This document shows positions 23,231 through 35,029 of a stretch of DNA of 64,000 nucleotides, piece after piece. Below the pieces are notes generated by a model. It had not been told where the DNA came from, did no database searches, and was given only the letters and a program-made list of their open reading frames with translations. How positions within the stretch are numbered: the stretch's first letter is position 1; each line of letters starts with the position of its first letter. The stretch is taken from contig NC_081541.1 in assembly GCF_901000735.1 (NCBI RefSeq), positions 1,488,001 to 1,552,000 on the forward strand, in the 5' to 3' direction. The stretch comes from Corylus avellana. Lineage: Eukaryota; Streptophyta; Magnoliopsida; Fagales; Betulaceae. A program made the position numbers and the translations under genes.

Positions 23231-25436
23231 CTGTAATCCTATTTGCCAAATTTGTTTGTAATGGCCACCGTATGGCCGCAAGATCTGTTGTGATCACTGT
23301 GTGGTTCCCATATCTATTTTTCCCAGACATGTACGTCTATGGGGCATCAATTCATTGGTTTCAAGTTAGCTTAAAAAATATTTTGTCTTTCATTTTTCTA
23401 CTTTGGCACATCAAAAAAATTTGTTATACAATCCGGCCCCCCAAGTTAAATTCTTATAAGTTTGTCCCTATGCCACCCCCAGATAATCTAAGTTGAATGG
23501 TTAAGAATTAAAGTTAATTATGCCTACGATTGCGAATGCCAGAGATGCTATATATGTACTATGGCCTGACACAAATTCATTTATGATGCCACGAAGTTGA
23601 CACTCCTACAATTCGATAGTTCCTAGCATTAATAATATGTTGAGAAATCATTTTCGTTCTATGGTGTATGGTTAATAGTTCTAGTGCTTAGTTATTAGTG
23701 TTTATAAAAATTAATAGTGAAACAATTAAATAAAAAATAAAAAACAAATTTTAAATATATATAGTATAGATTTATAAAATTATACCCTTTTTTTCTTGAC
23801 AAAGAAGATACTTTTGTTCAAGATATATCAATCCTGGTAACATTTGTTTACAATTAATTTGATAAATGGGGTGGCATCCCCATGGCCCATGGGCGTCTAA
23901 TTAATTAGTATAAATAATTAAATTCATTATTTTTCTGTAATTTGATAAATCAAACTTGTGCAATAGACATTGATGCAAATGGCAACTCAGAGGAGAGCTG
24001 AGAAGACCGAGGCGATTAAACGCAAAATGGAACCTATAAAATCAGAAATAAAGTCCTGGATGGATACAAACCAGCTCCCTGACGAAATGGAAGAGCGGAT
24101 CATCCCTTGCATACAACACAGATTGGAAGAAAATCAAGATTTTAAAATGCAGAAACCGATCATTCAAAATCTTTCCAAAGATCTTATAACGGAGATTAAG
24201 TGCCATCTTTGTTTACCCCTACTAAAAAAAGTGAGTATTTTTAGTTTCCTTTTAAGCAAAATATATAGTGGTTCAAAGTGGACAGACTCATCTCTCATCT
24301 TTCCAAAGATCTTGTAACAAAGATTAAGTCCTATCCATACAGTACCCTCATATAAATAATCATTTCTATAATATTGGACTTGTTCTCTATTGTTTGCAAG
24401 CTAGGCGGTTCAAAATCTTAAAAATGAAGGTGATCAAAATCTGTTGGCCGAACAGATCTGCGAATCTCTCAAGCCAAAGTACTACAATGAGGATAACTAC
24501 ATTGTCCACGCGGGAGAACCACTTACGATGCTCTTCATCATGCAAGGCAGTGTATGTTGCTTCAAAACCAGTAATGGTGAGAATAGTACGGGAACGGACT
24601 CAGACGCGCCTCAGGATATTGACAAAGGTGGGCTATGGGGAGAAGAGCTTCTAGAGTGGGGGTTCAATAACAACTCCTCCTCACAAAAAAAACCGCCCCC
24701 AACCTCCACCAAAACTATCAGAACCAACGCAAAAGTTGAAGCATTCGCTCTGACGGCCAATGACTTGAAAAATCTAGTTCCAGCTGCAGCTTTTGGTGCA
24801 ACACTTATTAAACGGATTTTGCGGCAACTTATTGAAGGTTTCAATGAAAGTTCTCCCAAAATGCCTGAGCAGAACAGTACAAGCAGTCCTGGGGAAAATT
24901 CAAGACCAGCTGAACCATTCATTGATGTTGAAAAGCAGTAGTTTGTTCAGAAGGTCCTCCACTGGTTTGTCCGTGATAGAGTTTCCTAGTTGTTTGAATT
25001 CTGAATGGTGAAGGTAGAATTAGGAAATGAACAAACAGATTGTTATTTGCTGAATGTATCGTGTATGTCTTTAGTTTTTCAATGTTGTACCTTGTCCTTT
25101 ATAATGGTCGCCACCTTCAACATGTTTTTCTAGTCATCTTAATTTGTACCTCCTTTTCCCCCAGGTTTTTCTTTACACAATAAATCAATCAAGCTATTTT
25201 TATTTTTGATGTCTTTATTACTTCTTCATATTAAATTCCCTTTCTTAATCTTTAATTGTATAGGGTTTAGGCATTGAGCCTCATATAATTATTGGATATT
25301 GGAATTTTCTCATTATTCTTCCTAGATATATTTAAACGAGAAACGAAGGTTCCAACAAGAAGATTGTTGAGCAACTTTTGCAATATTGTTTTGCAATCAT
25401 CTCAAGCCAGTTCACTACACAGAGCACAACTATATG

Positions 25437-26011
25437 TGTTGGGTCGTAATTCAGCTGGGTTGGGCCTAGTGCAAACCTGCTGGCCCATTCCCAATGCTCG
25501 GTCATTATTACTGTTCAAAATGAACTTATGTTCGGCAAGACAGTTTTATTTGATTATATTATCGACACTCGGCTATCAGGCTCGGCCAACCGAACCTGAG
25601 GCAAGTACCGAGTGTTACCTTCGGGAAATATTAGAAATATCTGAGTAAAACATCTTATTTACTGCTCCTCAATATATTGTCGACACGTGGACCCTCGGTA
25701 AATCCACAGTGTTAGATGAACAGGTACAATTTGATGCCTATAAAAGGGGGGTCCCCTTTTATTATTTCGGTAACTTCTTTTTACCCTCGGAAACTGAATA
25801 TTCTACTTATCCTTTGTCTCATTCATAATCTTCAAAGTTCGTTTTTCTCTTAAACACTTTGACTAACTTAGGCATCGGAGCTTCCACTGGCCGGACAACA
25901 CCGGCAGCTTTGATCCCTTTTTCTTTGTCTTTCATATTCAGTTTAACTCTCAGTTATCAAGTATCACATTGGACTCTTTCCTACGTCATCATTCAAAAAA
26001 CTGCTCAAACA
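25437..26011 (+). mobile_element. Solo LTR
   Basis: A 575-bp LTR begins TGTTGGGTCG and ends CTCAAACA (TGTT...AACA ends). It is flanked by perfect 5-bp target duplications ATATG at 25432-25436 and 26012-26016. A TATA-like CCTATAAAAGGGG lies near 25739, and a GACTAACTTAGGCATCGGAG block near 25860, which is typical of Ty3-class LTRs. No internal region or second LTR remains, so it arose by LTR-LTR recombination. It inserted in a copy of the intergenic module also seen at 580 and 39395. Confidence 0.85.
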
Positions 26012-26560
26012 ATATGTATATGTTTTTCATATGTTGTTTTCTGTATTTTGGAACTTCAAAGATGGCCTCAATGAATAGAACCAAACCTGCGGTAGAGCTG
26101 CCTTCTTAGGTCTACAAATGAGATCGGACCGACGTAAATCAGATGGCCTCAACAACAGGTTCTTTTTTTTTTTTTTCTTAAGCACCGTAAATGGGTACAA
26201 AAAAACCATTCAAAGAGCAAACAAGTAATTAAATACGCGAAAAAATTAAAAAAAAAAAACGATTTTGATGCAACAAAGGAATATTATTTAGTTTGGCTAC
26301 AATGATGAACAGAGAGCTCTTTACCTTTATATTTTATCTTCTTGTTTTAAAAAATTTTTCAACTTACAAAAAAAAAAAAAGACTGAGGAGAGTGATCGGC
26401 TTGTCATGTGCAACCTCAATTATCAAATTTTGATCAACGTGCAAGTTTTACTACGGTTTGATTTTTTATTTTTCTTTTTGCTATTACTTTTTATTTCTGG
26501 ACTTTTCCCATGTATTACGATGGAGTACTCTAATAGAAACGGGACAATGAATTAGACAGT

Positions 26561-26645
26561 ATTCATTTAGTTATATTTAACAGGTATTATTATTTTTTCA
26601 TTGTTTGATAAGACAAAAATACAACTCTAATATAACTAACTGGAT
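26561..26645. mobile_element. Short foldback MITE, copy 1
   Basis: Arms ATTCATTTAGTTATATTT and ATATAACTAACTGGAT are inverted repeats around about 50 bp. A sister copy with better-matched arms is at 55529-55614. Confidence 0.6.
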
Positions 26646-27005
26646 ATTATTCAGTTCAAATGAATTAGAAATAATTCTAATTCAATAAAGAGGAGTGAGC
26701 CAAAATCCTACAACAAATCTATTACTCTTTGCTTTGTCCAAAACCTGGTTTGGCTCTCTCGGTCCCTCGACTTTATCAGGCTCAATTCACTCTTACATAT
26801 ATAAATACACATTATATTCTCTTTCCCTCTTAATAAATACATATTTAGAGCTATTTATTGTTTGCTCTTATCCTATTATGTATATGTAATTCTGAAACAA
26901 AAAGATAGCTTTGAGGCATGATGAATCGCTATCTTTAAGATGATATTTGCCCCCACTTAAAATGAATTTGCTAATAGGTTGCCAGCAAATTGCCTCCAAG
27001 ATACA

Positions 27006-28528
27006 ACAAAGCTATGTATTTCCTTGGAAATGTGCAGGTTGGCGCTCAACATCTTTTTAAGCTTTAGGGCGTTGGATTATATAATTATGTGTAATAGAGA
27101 TGGTTTCTTTATACATGTCGAAGAACTCAATATGCACTTGTTATATATTCATGGGGGGATTCCTCTAAAAGGCACTTGTGATATATGAAGTATTACAAAA
27201 TTTATAGTTTCCTATAAATCAAAAATTTTAAGATGAGTTGTAATTTATCAATAGAATTTGATGATCTACACATGGCATGTATCAGACATATATACAGTTG
27301 GCATCTGAAAGAGCAGAAGACATTATAAATAATATGAGAGTTAAAGAACAAGAAATAGAGCTATGGATATCAAGAAACGAGCTCCCTGGTAGTATAAAGC
27401 AGGAGATCATGACATCATTCAACACATGCTGGAAGAAAAGAAATATGTTGATGTGCAGAATTTGCTATCGATCTCATATTCCCATTGAACTTGAAAGGAA
27501 AATTAAGCGCTATATCTGCTTTCCCATGCTAAAGGAAGTGAGTTCCCTTCCCTTCCTTATCTTCGTGACGATTCACGTTTCTTTTTAAATTTAATTAAAT
27601 TTTTTATTATCTATTAGCTTAAATAAATTAGAAAAGACCAAAATATATAATTCAAATGAAATATTTAAACTCATATCCATTACTCTAATAACAAATATAA
27701 TCAATTGTCCAAAAAATTTAAATTAATAAAAAATAATGATCAATTTAATAATTTATTATTATTATTATTATTTTTTGGATTGAAAATAGTAATGAAACAC
27801 TAATGTGCTTCCTTAAATAGCGTGGCCATTACAAGTCGTTTTAGTTCTTGACAATGAATTTCTATACATCTTCACGTAATCATTTCCTATTTGACAGCAC
27901 CCTTCTCATGATTTAATCCTCTTTTTTGTTTGTGTGGTACGTGCCACAGCTTCAAGAAAAAAGTGACCAACTTTTACAATTGATCTGCGACTATCTGCAG
28001 CCAGTGCACTACAACCAGCACAACTACATTGTTAGGGAGGGAGAACCACTTGATGCGATGTCCTTTATAACGCAAGGCATCATATGTGGTAAATTTAATA
28101 ATTTAATAATTAGTTTAATACTCCTCCTTACGTATGGATTCAAACTCTCGTTTAATAGGTAAGGCCTAACACGTGAAATATTTAATTTAAATGGAGAGTG
28201 ATTTGACGGAGTCAAGGTTCAAACCTATGACCTTTAGTTCTGATACTATAGTAAATTATCAGTTATCCTAAAAGCTTAAGCTCAGGAATAGATAAATTTA
28301 ATCATTTAATTATTAGTTTAACAATATAGAGAAGCGCCAAGTGTATTGAGAAAGGTAGTTTCTAGGCTTACCAAAGTAACTTCTTCTGTACAACCAAGTA
28401 CTGTACATGCAGATCTCCAGCGCCTTAATGAAAAGAAGAATAATGAAATGTCTCTCCTGTTGCCCAAGCTGGCTCTCGTGCTCTTCGCGGTTCAAATGTT
28501 ACTACTCAATAACTTTAACAACAGTTAG
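27006..28528 (+). pseudogene. CNGC pseudogene beta (parts of exons 5-7)
   Basis: A CNGC leader remnant is recognisable at about 26695-26830 (TCCTACAACAAATC), then the end of exon 5 (FLGNVQ, to 27037), exon 6 (27286-27537; TYIQLASERAEDIINNMRVK) and part of exon 7 from about 27942 (EKSDQLLQLICDYLQPV, then YIVREGEPLDAMSFITQGII). Exons 1-4 are absent. Exon 6 has two compensating frameshifts that garble about 20 codons before FPMLKE. Exon 7 is split at about 28088 by a 0.23-kb insertion flanked by 29-bp direct repeats. Beyond it, only pieces of the C-terminus remain (IEK and LQRLNEK equivalents). It is clearly non-functional. Exon 6 is closest to that of the CNGC at 49240. Confidence 0.82.
28090..28321. 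mobile_element. Insertion in CNGC beta flanked by 29-bp direct repeats
   Basis: The two edges, 28090-28118 and 28293-28321, are the same 29-mer (TAAATTTAATAATTTAATAA...) with two mismatches. Between them is a 174-bp segment with GGTTCAAACCTATGACC and CTAAAAGCTTAAGCT, a motif set that recurs in dispersed plant retroelements. The class cannot be decided from one copy. Confidence 0.5.
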
Positions 28529-29088
28529 ATAAACCCGACCCGAGTTTTCTACCAAGAAAGTTCTCGCTCCGTTTATTGAGTCCAGGCCCCAAGGCCATGT
28601 TGGAATGGGCTTGGGTTTGCTCGATGGCGGGTTTAGTAGGTTCATTGTTTTGGAAGATCCACTTTGACACACGACTAGCTATAGGCATTTTCCAAGCATG
28701 AAGGCTCTGATCCTACCCATTTTAACTTTAGCTTCACTTAGGAGATTAAGAGGTAGTTGTAGATGAGACAGTGATGCAGAGAACCACCAAGTTTTGATTA
28801 TTTTTGAGGTCTAAACCTGATATGAAATTTTTGGTAGACCAAAATGACTTTATAAAGGAGAGCTAAAGGTGCTGTAACAGAGGAGATCGATCTACTTCAA
28901 GAGATCAAAGCTAGAAGTTTCGGTAGATCTAACCTCACCTATAATAATCCAAACAAAAGACGGAAAAAAAAAAAAAAAAAAAATTTTTATCAAAGAGGCA
29001 TTTGGGGGAGAGAGAAATGGAGATGCGGGAATGCCAATATTTTTTTGCCATTTGTTTGTTGGCCCAATCAATTTTTTTTTTTTTTTTT
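28529..29088. other. Intergenic, no gene seen
   Basis: Contains a GAGTTTTCTACC / CCCCAAGGCC region and poly(A) and poly(T) runs at about 28965-28982 and 29072-29088. Nothing coding is recognisable. Confidence 0.4.
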
Positions 29089-29429
29089 AGGGTATATTTG
29101 GGATTGTGATTTCAATAAGTACGATTTTAAAAATTGCGTTTTTAAAAATTGTGTTTTTGAAATCGCTACTTTTTAAATTCGCAAAGGCGTTTGCTAAAAC
29201 ATGTTAAAAAATATTTTTTTTATTAAATATTTGTTATGAAAAATAGTGATTTTGGTTTAAATTCACGTTTTTTCAAATACGCATCACTCCCTATCTTGTT
29301 TATAGACATCGCAGATTTTTTTTCCTATTTTAAATTAAGTGTTTTTTAAATCGCAATGCCAAACGCCTTATGTTTTGCGATATCTTCTAAAAACGAAGAT
29401 TATTCTTATCGCAATCTCAAACGCACTCT
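29089..29429. mobile_element. MITE with GGGATTGYGAT-type ends
   Basis: The left end AGGGTATATTTGGGATTGTGAT is mirrored at the right by ATCGCAATCTCAAACGCACTC. The interior is AT-rich with further paired segments (AAATCGCTACTTTTTAAATT and the like). It looks like a deletion derivative of a DNA transposon. Confidence 0.55.
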
Positions 29430-29639
29430 TATTGCTGTTTGCCACATCTCCCCTTACTTCTATCTCTTAAATTTTCATGTGTTTTAAGAAAACTTTTTAA
29501 AATTTAAAAACTCTCAATTTAACATCATAAATTTTTAATTTAATGCAATCTATCGTCTTTACTAGGACCACCGCCAAAAAATGTGTAATTTATCTTAAAA
29601 GAGGAAAACGCGTTACGGAATAGTATAGAAGCAGACTAA

Positions 29640-30960
29640 TTGAATAGTATAGTAATAGTATATATAGTGTAGTTGATGTCCCAAGAACGGGGTCCATCTC
29701 ATTCTCATGTCTTTGACTGGGAGACTTGTGGAAGCTGTTAGGCGTTTGCGTGCAGTTTTGCATACGTTGAACTCTAAGTCGACGTATAAATTAAATTATA
29801 ATAAAGTTTGAGTTTACATTTTATATTTTCGATTTATTTTTATTAAAATCTTTATTTCTTAACTCCCCACATGATATCTATTGCGATAGTGAGGTTTTAT
29901 TATTATTATTATTATTATTTTATTGTTGGTTGAGTGCAAATCAATGTCGAGGTTTTAGTCAATTAGCAAACTGCACAAGTTTGAATCATTCGCTCTGACT
30001 TGACTTTGTAATAATGTATTAAATTGTCGTCAGTTTTTGAGCGATTTTCGCCGTATAAAAAAAAACTAAAAAAGGAAGACCCGAAACTTGTTGTAAAAAA
30101 CCAAAGACTTGAGCACAACGAATAAATAACTATTTATAATCATCAGCAAGAGTTGCTTTTGTTTATTACTTGCAGTTGCAGCTGCAGTCTCTTAAGTACT
30201 CCCACAGCAGAGATCCAATCTCTGCCACTCTTTACTTTCTCCAGATCCTTTCTCCATTGCTCATCTCGATCGAGTTATCAGGTTCAATTCTCCAACCCAT
30301 ATTTGCTCTTATTACATTTCCTTAACAACCCATAGTTTTTTTATTTTTTTTAAAGAAAAAAAAAAATCCATTTTAAGTGATTTTACAGAAACCTTTGCTT
30401 CTTCATATGATCATGTCTTATGCTGCAGAAGTGGCGTTTGTCTCATCTGTTTTCCATTTTTTTTCAGGAATCTTAATTACCTCAATAGTACTCTTGTCGT
30501 TGGAAAAGTAGTTCGTGGGTACCGGGTGAGGACGTTGTATAACTCATAAGCTTAATTAATTCGGTGATGAGTTACAATGGCCGGCATCGGCAAGAGAAAG
30601 GGTTGAGGTTAGCATCTTCTTCTTTTTCTTCCTCCTATCATTGTAAACATTTCTCAAAGGATTTTTTATGTGGGTGAAAGGCACCATTAATTACAGCATC
30701 TTGCAAATGTTTTGCTGGTAATTAATTAACTAGATTTATCGTCAAATGGTTTTCATAACTTTAATGCTCTGTTTATTTCCTGTCCTTATCTACAATCTAT
30801 TTTATCAGTATCTAACTTTCAACCTTTCTCTTAAAGAATGTTCGAAATAAATCTCTTTCTTTCTTCTCAGTTCTCAGTACAGATATTAGTTTCCTGATTT
30901 GGATATAGTGTCTCCGACTCTTAAAGACTGCTCCAAATAAATACCAACATCCAATTCACT
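29640..30960 (+). repeat. CNGC leader block, duplicate of 45240-46700
   Basis: The sequence from GTAGTTGATGTCCCAAGAAC through the CNGC first exon and part of its intron is repeated at 45240-46700 with small indels. It includes the shared leader core TTACTTGCAGTTGCAGCTGC near 30165-30186. It duplicates the 5' end of a CNGC gene together with its promoter. Confidence 0.8.
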
Positions 30961-30994
30961 ATTTTAACTATTTATTTTGATTATTTTATTTAAA

Positions 30995-31036
<42 letters not shown>

Positions 31037-31419
31037 TATTGATGCGGTTTTTAGTATGGTTGAATCGGCGATGGATTGCTTGCAAAATAACAAGAGCATC
31101 AAAGAGTCCCGGTCTTGGTTGGAGACTTTATAGTGCTTAAGTTAGCACTTTTATATGAAGTTAAAATATAGTATGAGCACATATCTTTTTGAGAATGATT
31201 TTATTTTATTTATATAACTGCTTTTTCCATGTTCTACTTTCAGGTGGTTGATGGATAGTGAAAGGTAATTTAGAGATAATGGGTTGATAAATCATGGGTT
31301 GTTCACATTCAGATAATGGTCGAGAGATAATAGAAGGTGGTTGAAAAATAATCTCATGATGCTAGAGTGGGACCTATAGTAGATTTTATCCCAACAATAT
31401 ATATAGGATTAGTTTTCTT

Positions 31420-31873
31420 AGAACATTCTCAATGGAGGAGCCAAATTTTTATGCAAAATCGCTTATCAAAACGCACTTTATCTAGCTCAGCTAATGAATT
31501 TTTAAAGGTCTCCTATATTCGATTAGCTATATTTTTATCTATATCATTTAAATATTATTAAAAGTGAGAAAAGTTTTGGGAAAAAAAGAACATGTGAGAG
31601 GAAAAATGGGAAAAGTTTGGGAACAAGAGAACATGCGAAAGAAAAAGTAGGAAAAAATTTGGGAAAAAGAGAAAACAAGTAAGAGAAATAATAAAAAATA
31701 AAATTGCTCCCTTGAAAAATGCTGTTACATTTAGCTTTTTTTTTTTTTAACTCTTTCAATCAAATATCTATTTTACATTTTCTTTTGGCTAATCCAATAT
31801 AGGGAGTTTTTTAAACATTTGAATAACCATTTTAGATAAAAGTAACATTTAGCTCTTCCATTGGGAATGCTCT
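31420..31873. mobile_element. MITE with GAACATTCTCAATGGA-type ends
   Basis: The left end AGAACATTCTCAATGGAGGA pairs with the right end TCTTCCATTGGGAATGCTCT. The interior has GA-rich AAAAGTTTGGGAA repeats and paired AT-rich segments. Elements with GAGCATTCCCAATGG-type ends are common in eudicot genomes. It lies in the CNGC epsilon intron. Confidence 0.65.
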
Positions 31874-32982
31874 TATGCATAGAGTATATAAATATTTAAC
31901 AAATTGCAAGAAATTATAACAGCTAGCTATTTTTTATTTTTTCAGTCAATATATATATATATTGGATTAGTTTTCTTATGCATTTTTATTTTTAGTTTTT
32001 TAAGTTGTTTTCTTATGATTGAGTATATAAATACTTAACAAATTGCAACAAATTTATTGGCCACTATAGCAGCTAGCTATTTTTTTATTTATTTGGGTCA
32101 AAGTTGCTAGCTTTTGTTTCCTCTGCTAATTTGAATGCTCTGAATTATGCATAGTTTCTTGGTCAAAAATAAACTTTTATTGATTGATTAGAATCCTAAA
32201 AATAATCATTAAAATATCTTTGGTGGCCGTCGATGGTTGGGAGGTGTGATGCTCGTGGATATGGGCCCGGGCTGGCAATGGGTGGACTTTGAGGTGACGA
32301 TTTTTTTATTTTGGGGCCGAAGATTTGGTGGCCGGCCGGCAACACAACTAAACAAATTTAGGGGAAATCAGAGCCCAAATTAGGGGAGAGGAGAGCTGGA
32401 GGGAGTTAGAGAAAGGGAGGGGAGCAGAGAGTTTTTATTTATTTGTTTATTTTTTTATAGACATTTTAGGTTAACTTGTACTTTGGAAAATGCTGGTCCT
32501 CTCCTCTGTAGTGTTACTCTAATCTCAAAGTTAAATAATAAAATTTGAGAAATAAATTTAATTATATAATTAACATGATAAATATTACATTTAAGTTGTA
32601 ATAGGACTTGTAGTCAAAGCTATATCCAAAGTAGCACTCCTTTTTTATTACACTATACTGCTAAAAAAGGGTTTGGCTTATAAGGTATAGTGAAAAAATT
32701 ATAGCATATGGGTTGTATTTGGTTGTATTTTTTCAACGGCCGGTCCAAATTTAATTTTACTCGCTCTCTCTTTCTTATGAAATACTTAATTGGAATTAAA
32801 ACCAAACGGTTAGAAAAATACCTTGGTTCAACTACTAACATATACATTGCAAATATGAAAAATAACTGAAAGCTGAAAACTTCAGAACAGCTAGATCAAT
32901 TGAAGGATGGAAGAACAAGTTCCATATGAGAATATATGATTAACCTGATTCTTAATTTGCTTGCTATATATGTTGTGTTCAG
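31874..32982. other. Remainder of the CNGC epsilon intron
   Basis: AT-rich, with a GC-richer block at about 32225-32420 (GGCCGGCCGGCAACACAAC) that is not matched elsewhere in the window. No exon or RNA gene is recognised. Confidence 0.4.
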
Positions 32983-33175
32983 GAAATATTGAGGGGCAAG
33001 TTTCCAAAACTGATGGAGATGATTCCGGACAAAAGAAAACAACAAAAAAGACAATTCTTGACCTGGAGGGGCAGCTGCTTCAGTGATAGAATATAATGTT
33101 TGCAGTGTCATATGTGATTGCAATATCAATGGACTCTTTGTTCTTTTACCTTCCTGTCGTCAATGGAGATGTCAA

Positions 33176-34577
33176 CACTACAAAAAAAATGACATTTTCT
33201 GACGTGGTTACAGTATAAGTTTTTTTGCCACGTCAGCAATTTTCTGACGGGTGAATTTTAAAACGTCAGAAAATAATTTTCTGACGTGCTAAAAATTGGA
33301 ACGTCTGGAAAATTTTAACGATTTTAAATATTTAAAAATTATTTATTTTCTGACGTGGCAAAAGTTACCACGTCAGAAAAATTCTGACGTGTCGGACTGC
33401 CACGTCAGAAAATTCTGACGTGGTGAATTGCCACGTCAGAAAATTCTGACGTGGCATTGTGCCACGTCAGCATTTTCTGACGTGGTAATTCACCATGTCA
33501 GAAAATATATTTAAATATATTATTATATATATATGTGCAGATATTTTTTTTTTCAAATAATTTTTTTTAGAGTGATTTCCTGACGTGCCAGGTGTAGCAC
33601 GTCAGAAATTTCTGACGTGCAACACCTGGCACGTCAGGAAATTTTCAGAAATTTCCTCTAGCCATCCTGGCGGGCGTTTGAATTTTGAATTTTTTTGTTT
33701 TTTATCTTGTCTTTCCCCAGCGCGCCATGCCTGGCCTCCTCATTTGTTTTTCCCACTCCCTCAATATATCTCCCTTCTGTCCACAGATTGAAGAAAGCCG
33801 AAGAAGGAGAAGACAAAGAAAAGGCCGGAGAAGAGAAGAAGAAAAAGAAAAAGAAAAAGAAAGGGAGAAGATCAGAAGAAGAGAAGAAGAGAAGAAGAAA
33901 AAGAAAAAGAAAAAGAAAGGGAGAAGAGAAGAAGAGGAGAAGCTGCAAAAGAAAAAGAAAGGGATAAGAGAAGAAGAGGAGAAGCAGAAGAAAAAAAAAC
34001 AAAAGGAGAAGATCAGAAGAAGAAGAGGAAGAAGAAGAGAAAATTAGAAGAGAGAGAAAGAAAAATGAGAGCTCACCATGGTGCAGATCGTGCAGATCGT
34101 GCAGATTGATCTGTGTTGGAGAAACACAGATCTGCACGTACGGCAGCGTGAGGGAGCTGCCGTGCGTGCAGAGTAATTCAAAAAAAAAAATAATAATTTA
34201 ATTAATTAATAATTAAAAATTCCAGAAAAAATTAAAAAAAAAAAGTATTTAATTTTTATTTAATTTTTTAATTTTCTGACGTGTTACCCACTAACACGTC
34301 AGGAAATTTTCTGACGTGGCATTTTTGACACGTCAGAAAATTTCTGACGTGCCGAAAATGCAACGTCAGAAAAAATTTACTGACGTGTTAGTGGGTAACA
34401 CGTCAGAATTTTTTGACGTGTTGCCTAGTCACACGTCAGGAAATTTTTTTTCCTGACACCTACGTTTCTGACACTCGACACGCGTCAGAAACGACCCGTC
34501 AGAAAAATTTCCTGACGTGTCGGACACTGGAACACGTCAGGAAACTCATGTCAGGAAAAAATGGTTTTTTTGTAGTG
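33176..34577. mobile_element. Non-autonomous CACTA element interrupting CNGC exon 2
   Basis: Ends are CACTACAAAAAAAATGAC and TTTTTTTGTAGTG. Near-perfect short palindromes TTCTGACGTG...CACGTCAGAAA are packed at 33195-33640 and 34270-34560. The core has an (AAG/GAA)n tract (33790-34040) and the GCTGCCGTGCGTGCAGAG block shared with the element at 21384. Flanking triplets CAA and TAG do not match and CNGC sequence does not resume on the right, so one flank was lost after insertion. No transposase. Confidence 0.88.
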
Positions 34578-34596
34578 TAGAGGAAATAGTTCATAC

Positions 34597-34738
34597 ATTA
34601 AAATGAAATATATTAATTTGATATTGTATGTTATTTACCTTGTATAAGAGTGATTGAGCCATCAAACTTGATTACAATCACTCTTATACAAGGTAAATAA
34701 CATACAATATCAATTTAATATATTTCATTTCTGTTAAT
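34597..34738. repeat. Long perfect-type hairpin (60-bp arms)
   Basis: Arms 34597-34656 and 34675-34738 are reverse complements with only a few differences, separated by an 18-nt loop that itself contains ATCAAACTTGAT. A transcript across it would form a stable foldback. Part of the right arm is repeated again at about 34771-34850. Confidence 0.85.
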
Positions 34739-34995
34739 GATATAAATCATTTGGAATAAAATGTTGATTTATACAAGGTAAATAACATACAATATCAATT
34801 TAATATATTTCATTTCTGTTAATGATATAAATCCTTTGGAATAAATGTTGATTTTGTATTTCCTAAATCAACCCTTTTAATGTAGGAAATATATTCTCTA
34901 ACAATATAAATATAAATGATTAGTGGTTATTAATTGCCTCTGCCCACATTGAAAGGGTTGATTTAGGAAATACGAAATCAACATTTATTCCAAAA
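34684..34995. repeat. Tandem and inverted repeats after the hairpin
   Basis: An approximately 87-bp unit (TATACAAGGTAAATAAC...) occurs twice in tandem (about 34684-34770 and 34771-34850). In addition, AATGTTGATTTTGTATTTCC at about 34848 is mirrored by GGAAATACGAAATCAACATT near 34966-34985. The whole block resembles a foldback element or rearranged MITE. Confidence 0.65.
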
Positions 34996-35029
34996 GATTT
35001 AAATCTACACTATGAGTGTTTTCTAGCTA

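Larger units (their letters stand above)
20218..24941 (+). pseudogene. CNGC pseudogene alpha (exons 4-7)
   Basis: Exon equivalents of the CNGC at 49240 are found at 20218-20495, 20940-21045, 23967-24230 and 24405-24941; exons 1-3 are missing. Exon 4 (VLGGLWYFFS, then NALESGIVSSSNIP) carries a 2-bp insertion frameshift and at least two in-frame stops. Exon 5 retains SFGQNLQTN, the plant CNGC selectivity-filter motif, but lacks two residues. Exons 6 and 7 are open: C-linker, cyclic nucleotide-binding fold (YYNEDNYIVHAGEPL) and the plant hinge GLWGEELLEWGF. The intron after exon 5 is swollen by a CACTA element at 21384. A poly(A) signal AATAAA lies at 25179-25184. Since the pore half is broken, no working channel can be made. 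Closest relatives in the window are the minus-strand fragments at 58844-60500 and 61535. Confidence 0.88.
30567..33175 (+). pseudogene. CNGC pseudogene epsilon (exon 1 and part of exon 2)
   Basis: Exon 1 at 30567-30607 encodes MSYNGRHRQEKGLR and ends in phase 2 with a GTTAGC donor. Exon 2 starts at 32983 and matches GQVSEIDGDDSGQ and LDPEGQLL of the CNGC at 49240 (here GQVSKTDGDDSGQK and LDLEGQLLQ). It carries in-frame stops just after LLQ and is out of frame at its start. At 33176 it is cut by a CACTA element, and no CNGC sequence resumes after that element. The 2.4-kb intron holds a MITE at 31420. Non-functional. Confidence 0.82.

Noticed and set aside
33685..34137. Long Lys/Glu/Arg-rich and Ser/Phe/Leu-rich open frames
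   Set aside because: They are the two strands of an (AAG/GAA)n tract inside the CACTA element at 33176; no domain and no gene context.
33195..34560. CRISPR-like look of short repeats with spacers
   Set aside because: The repeats are palindromic TGACGTG motifs of varied spacing within a plant CACTA element; CRISPR arrays do not occur in plant nuclear DNA.
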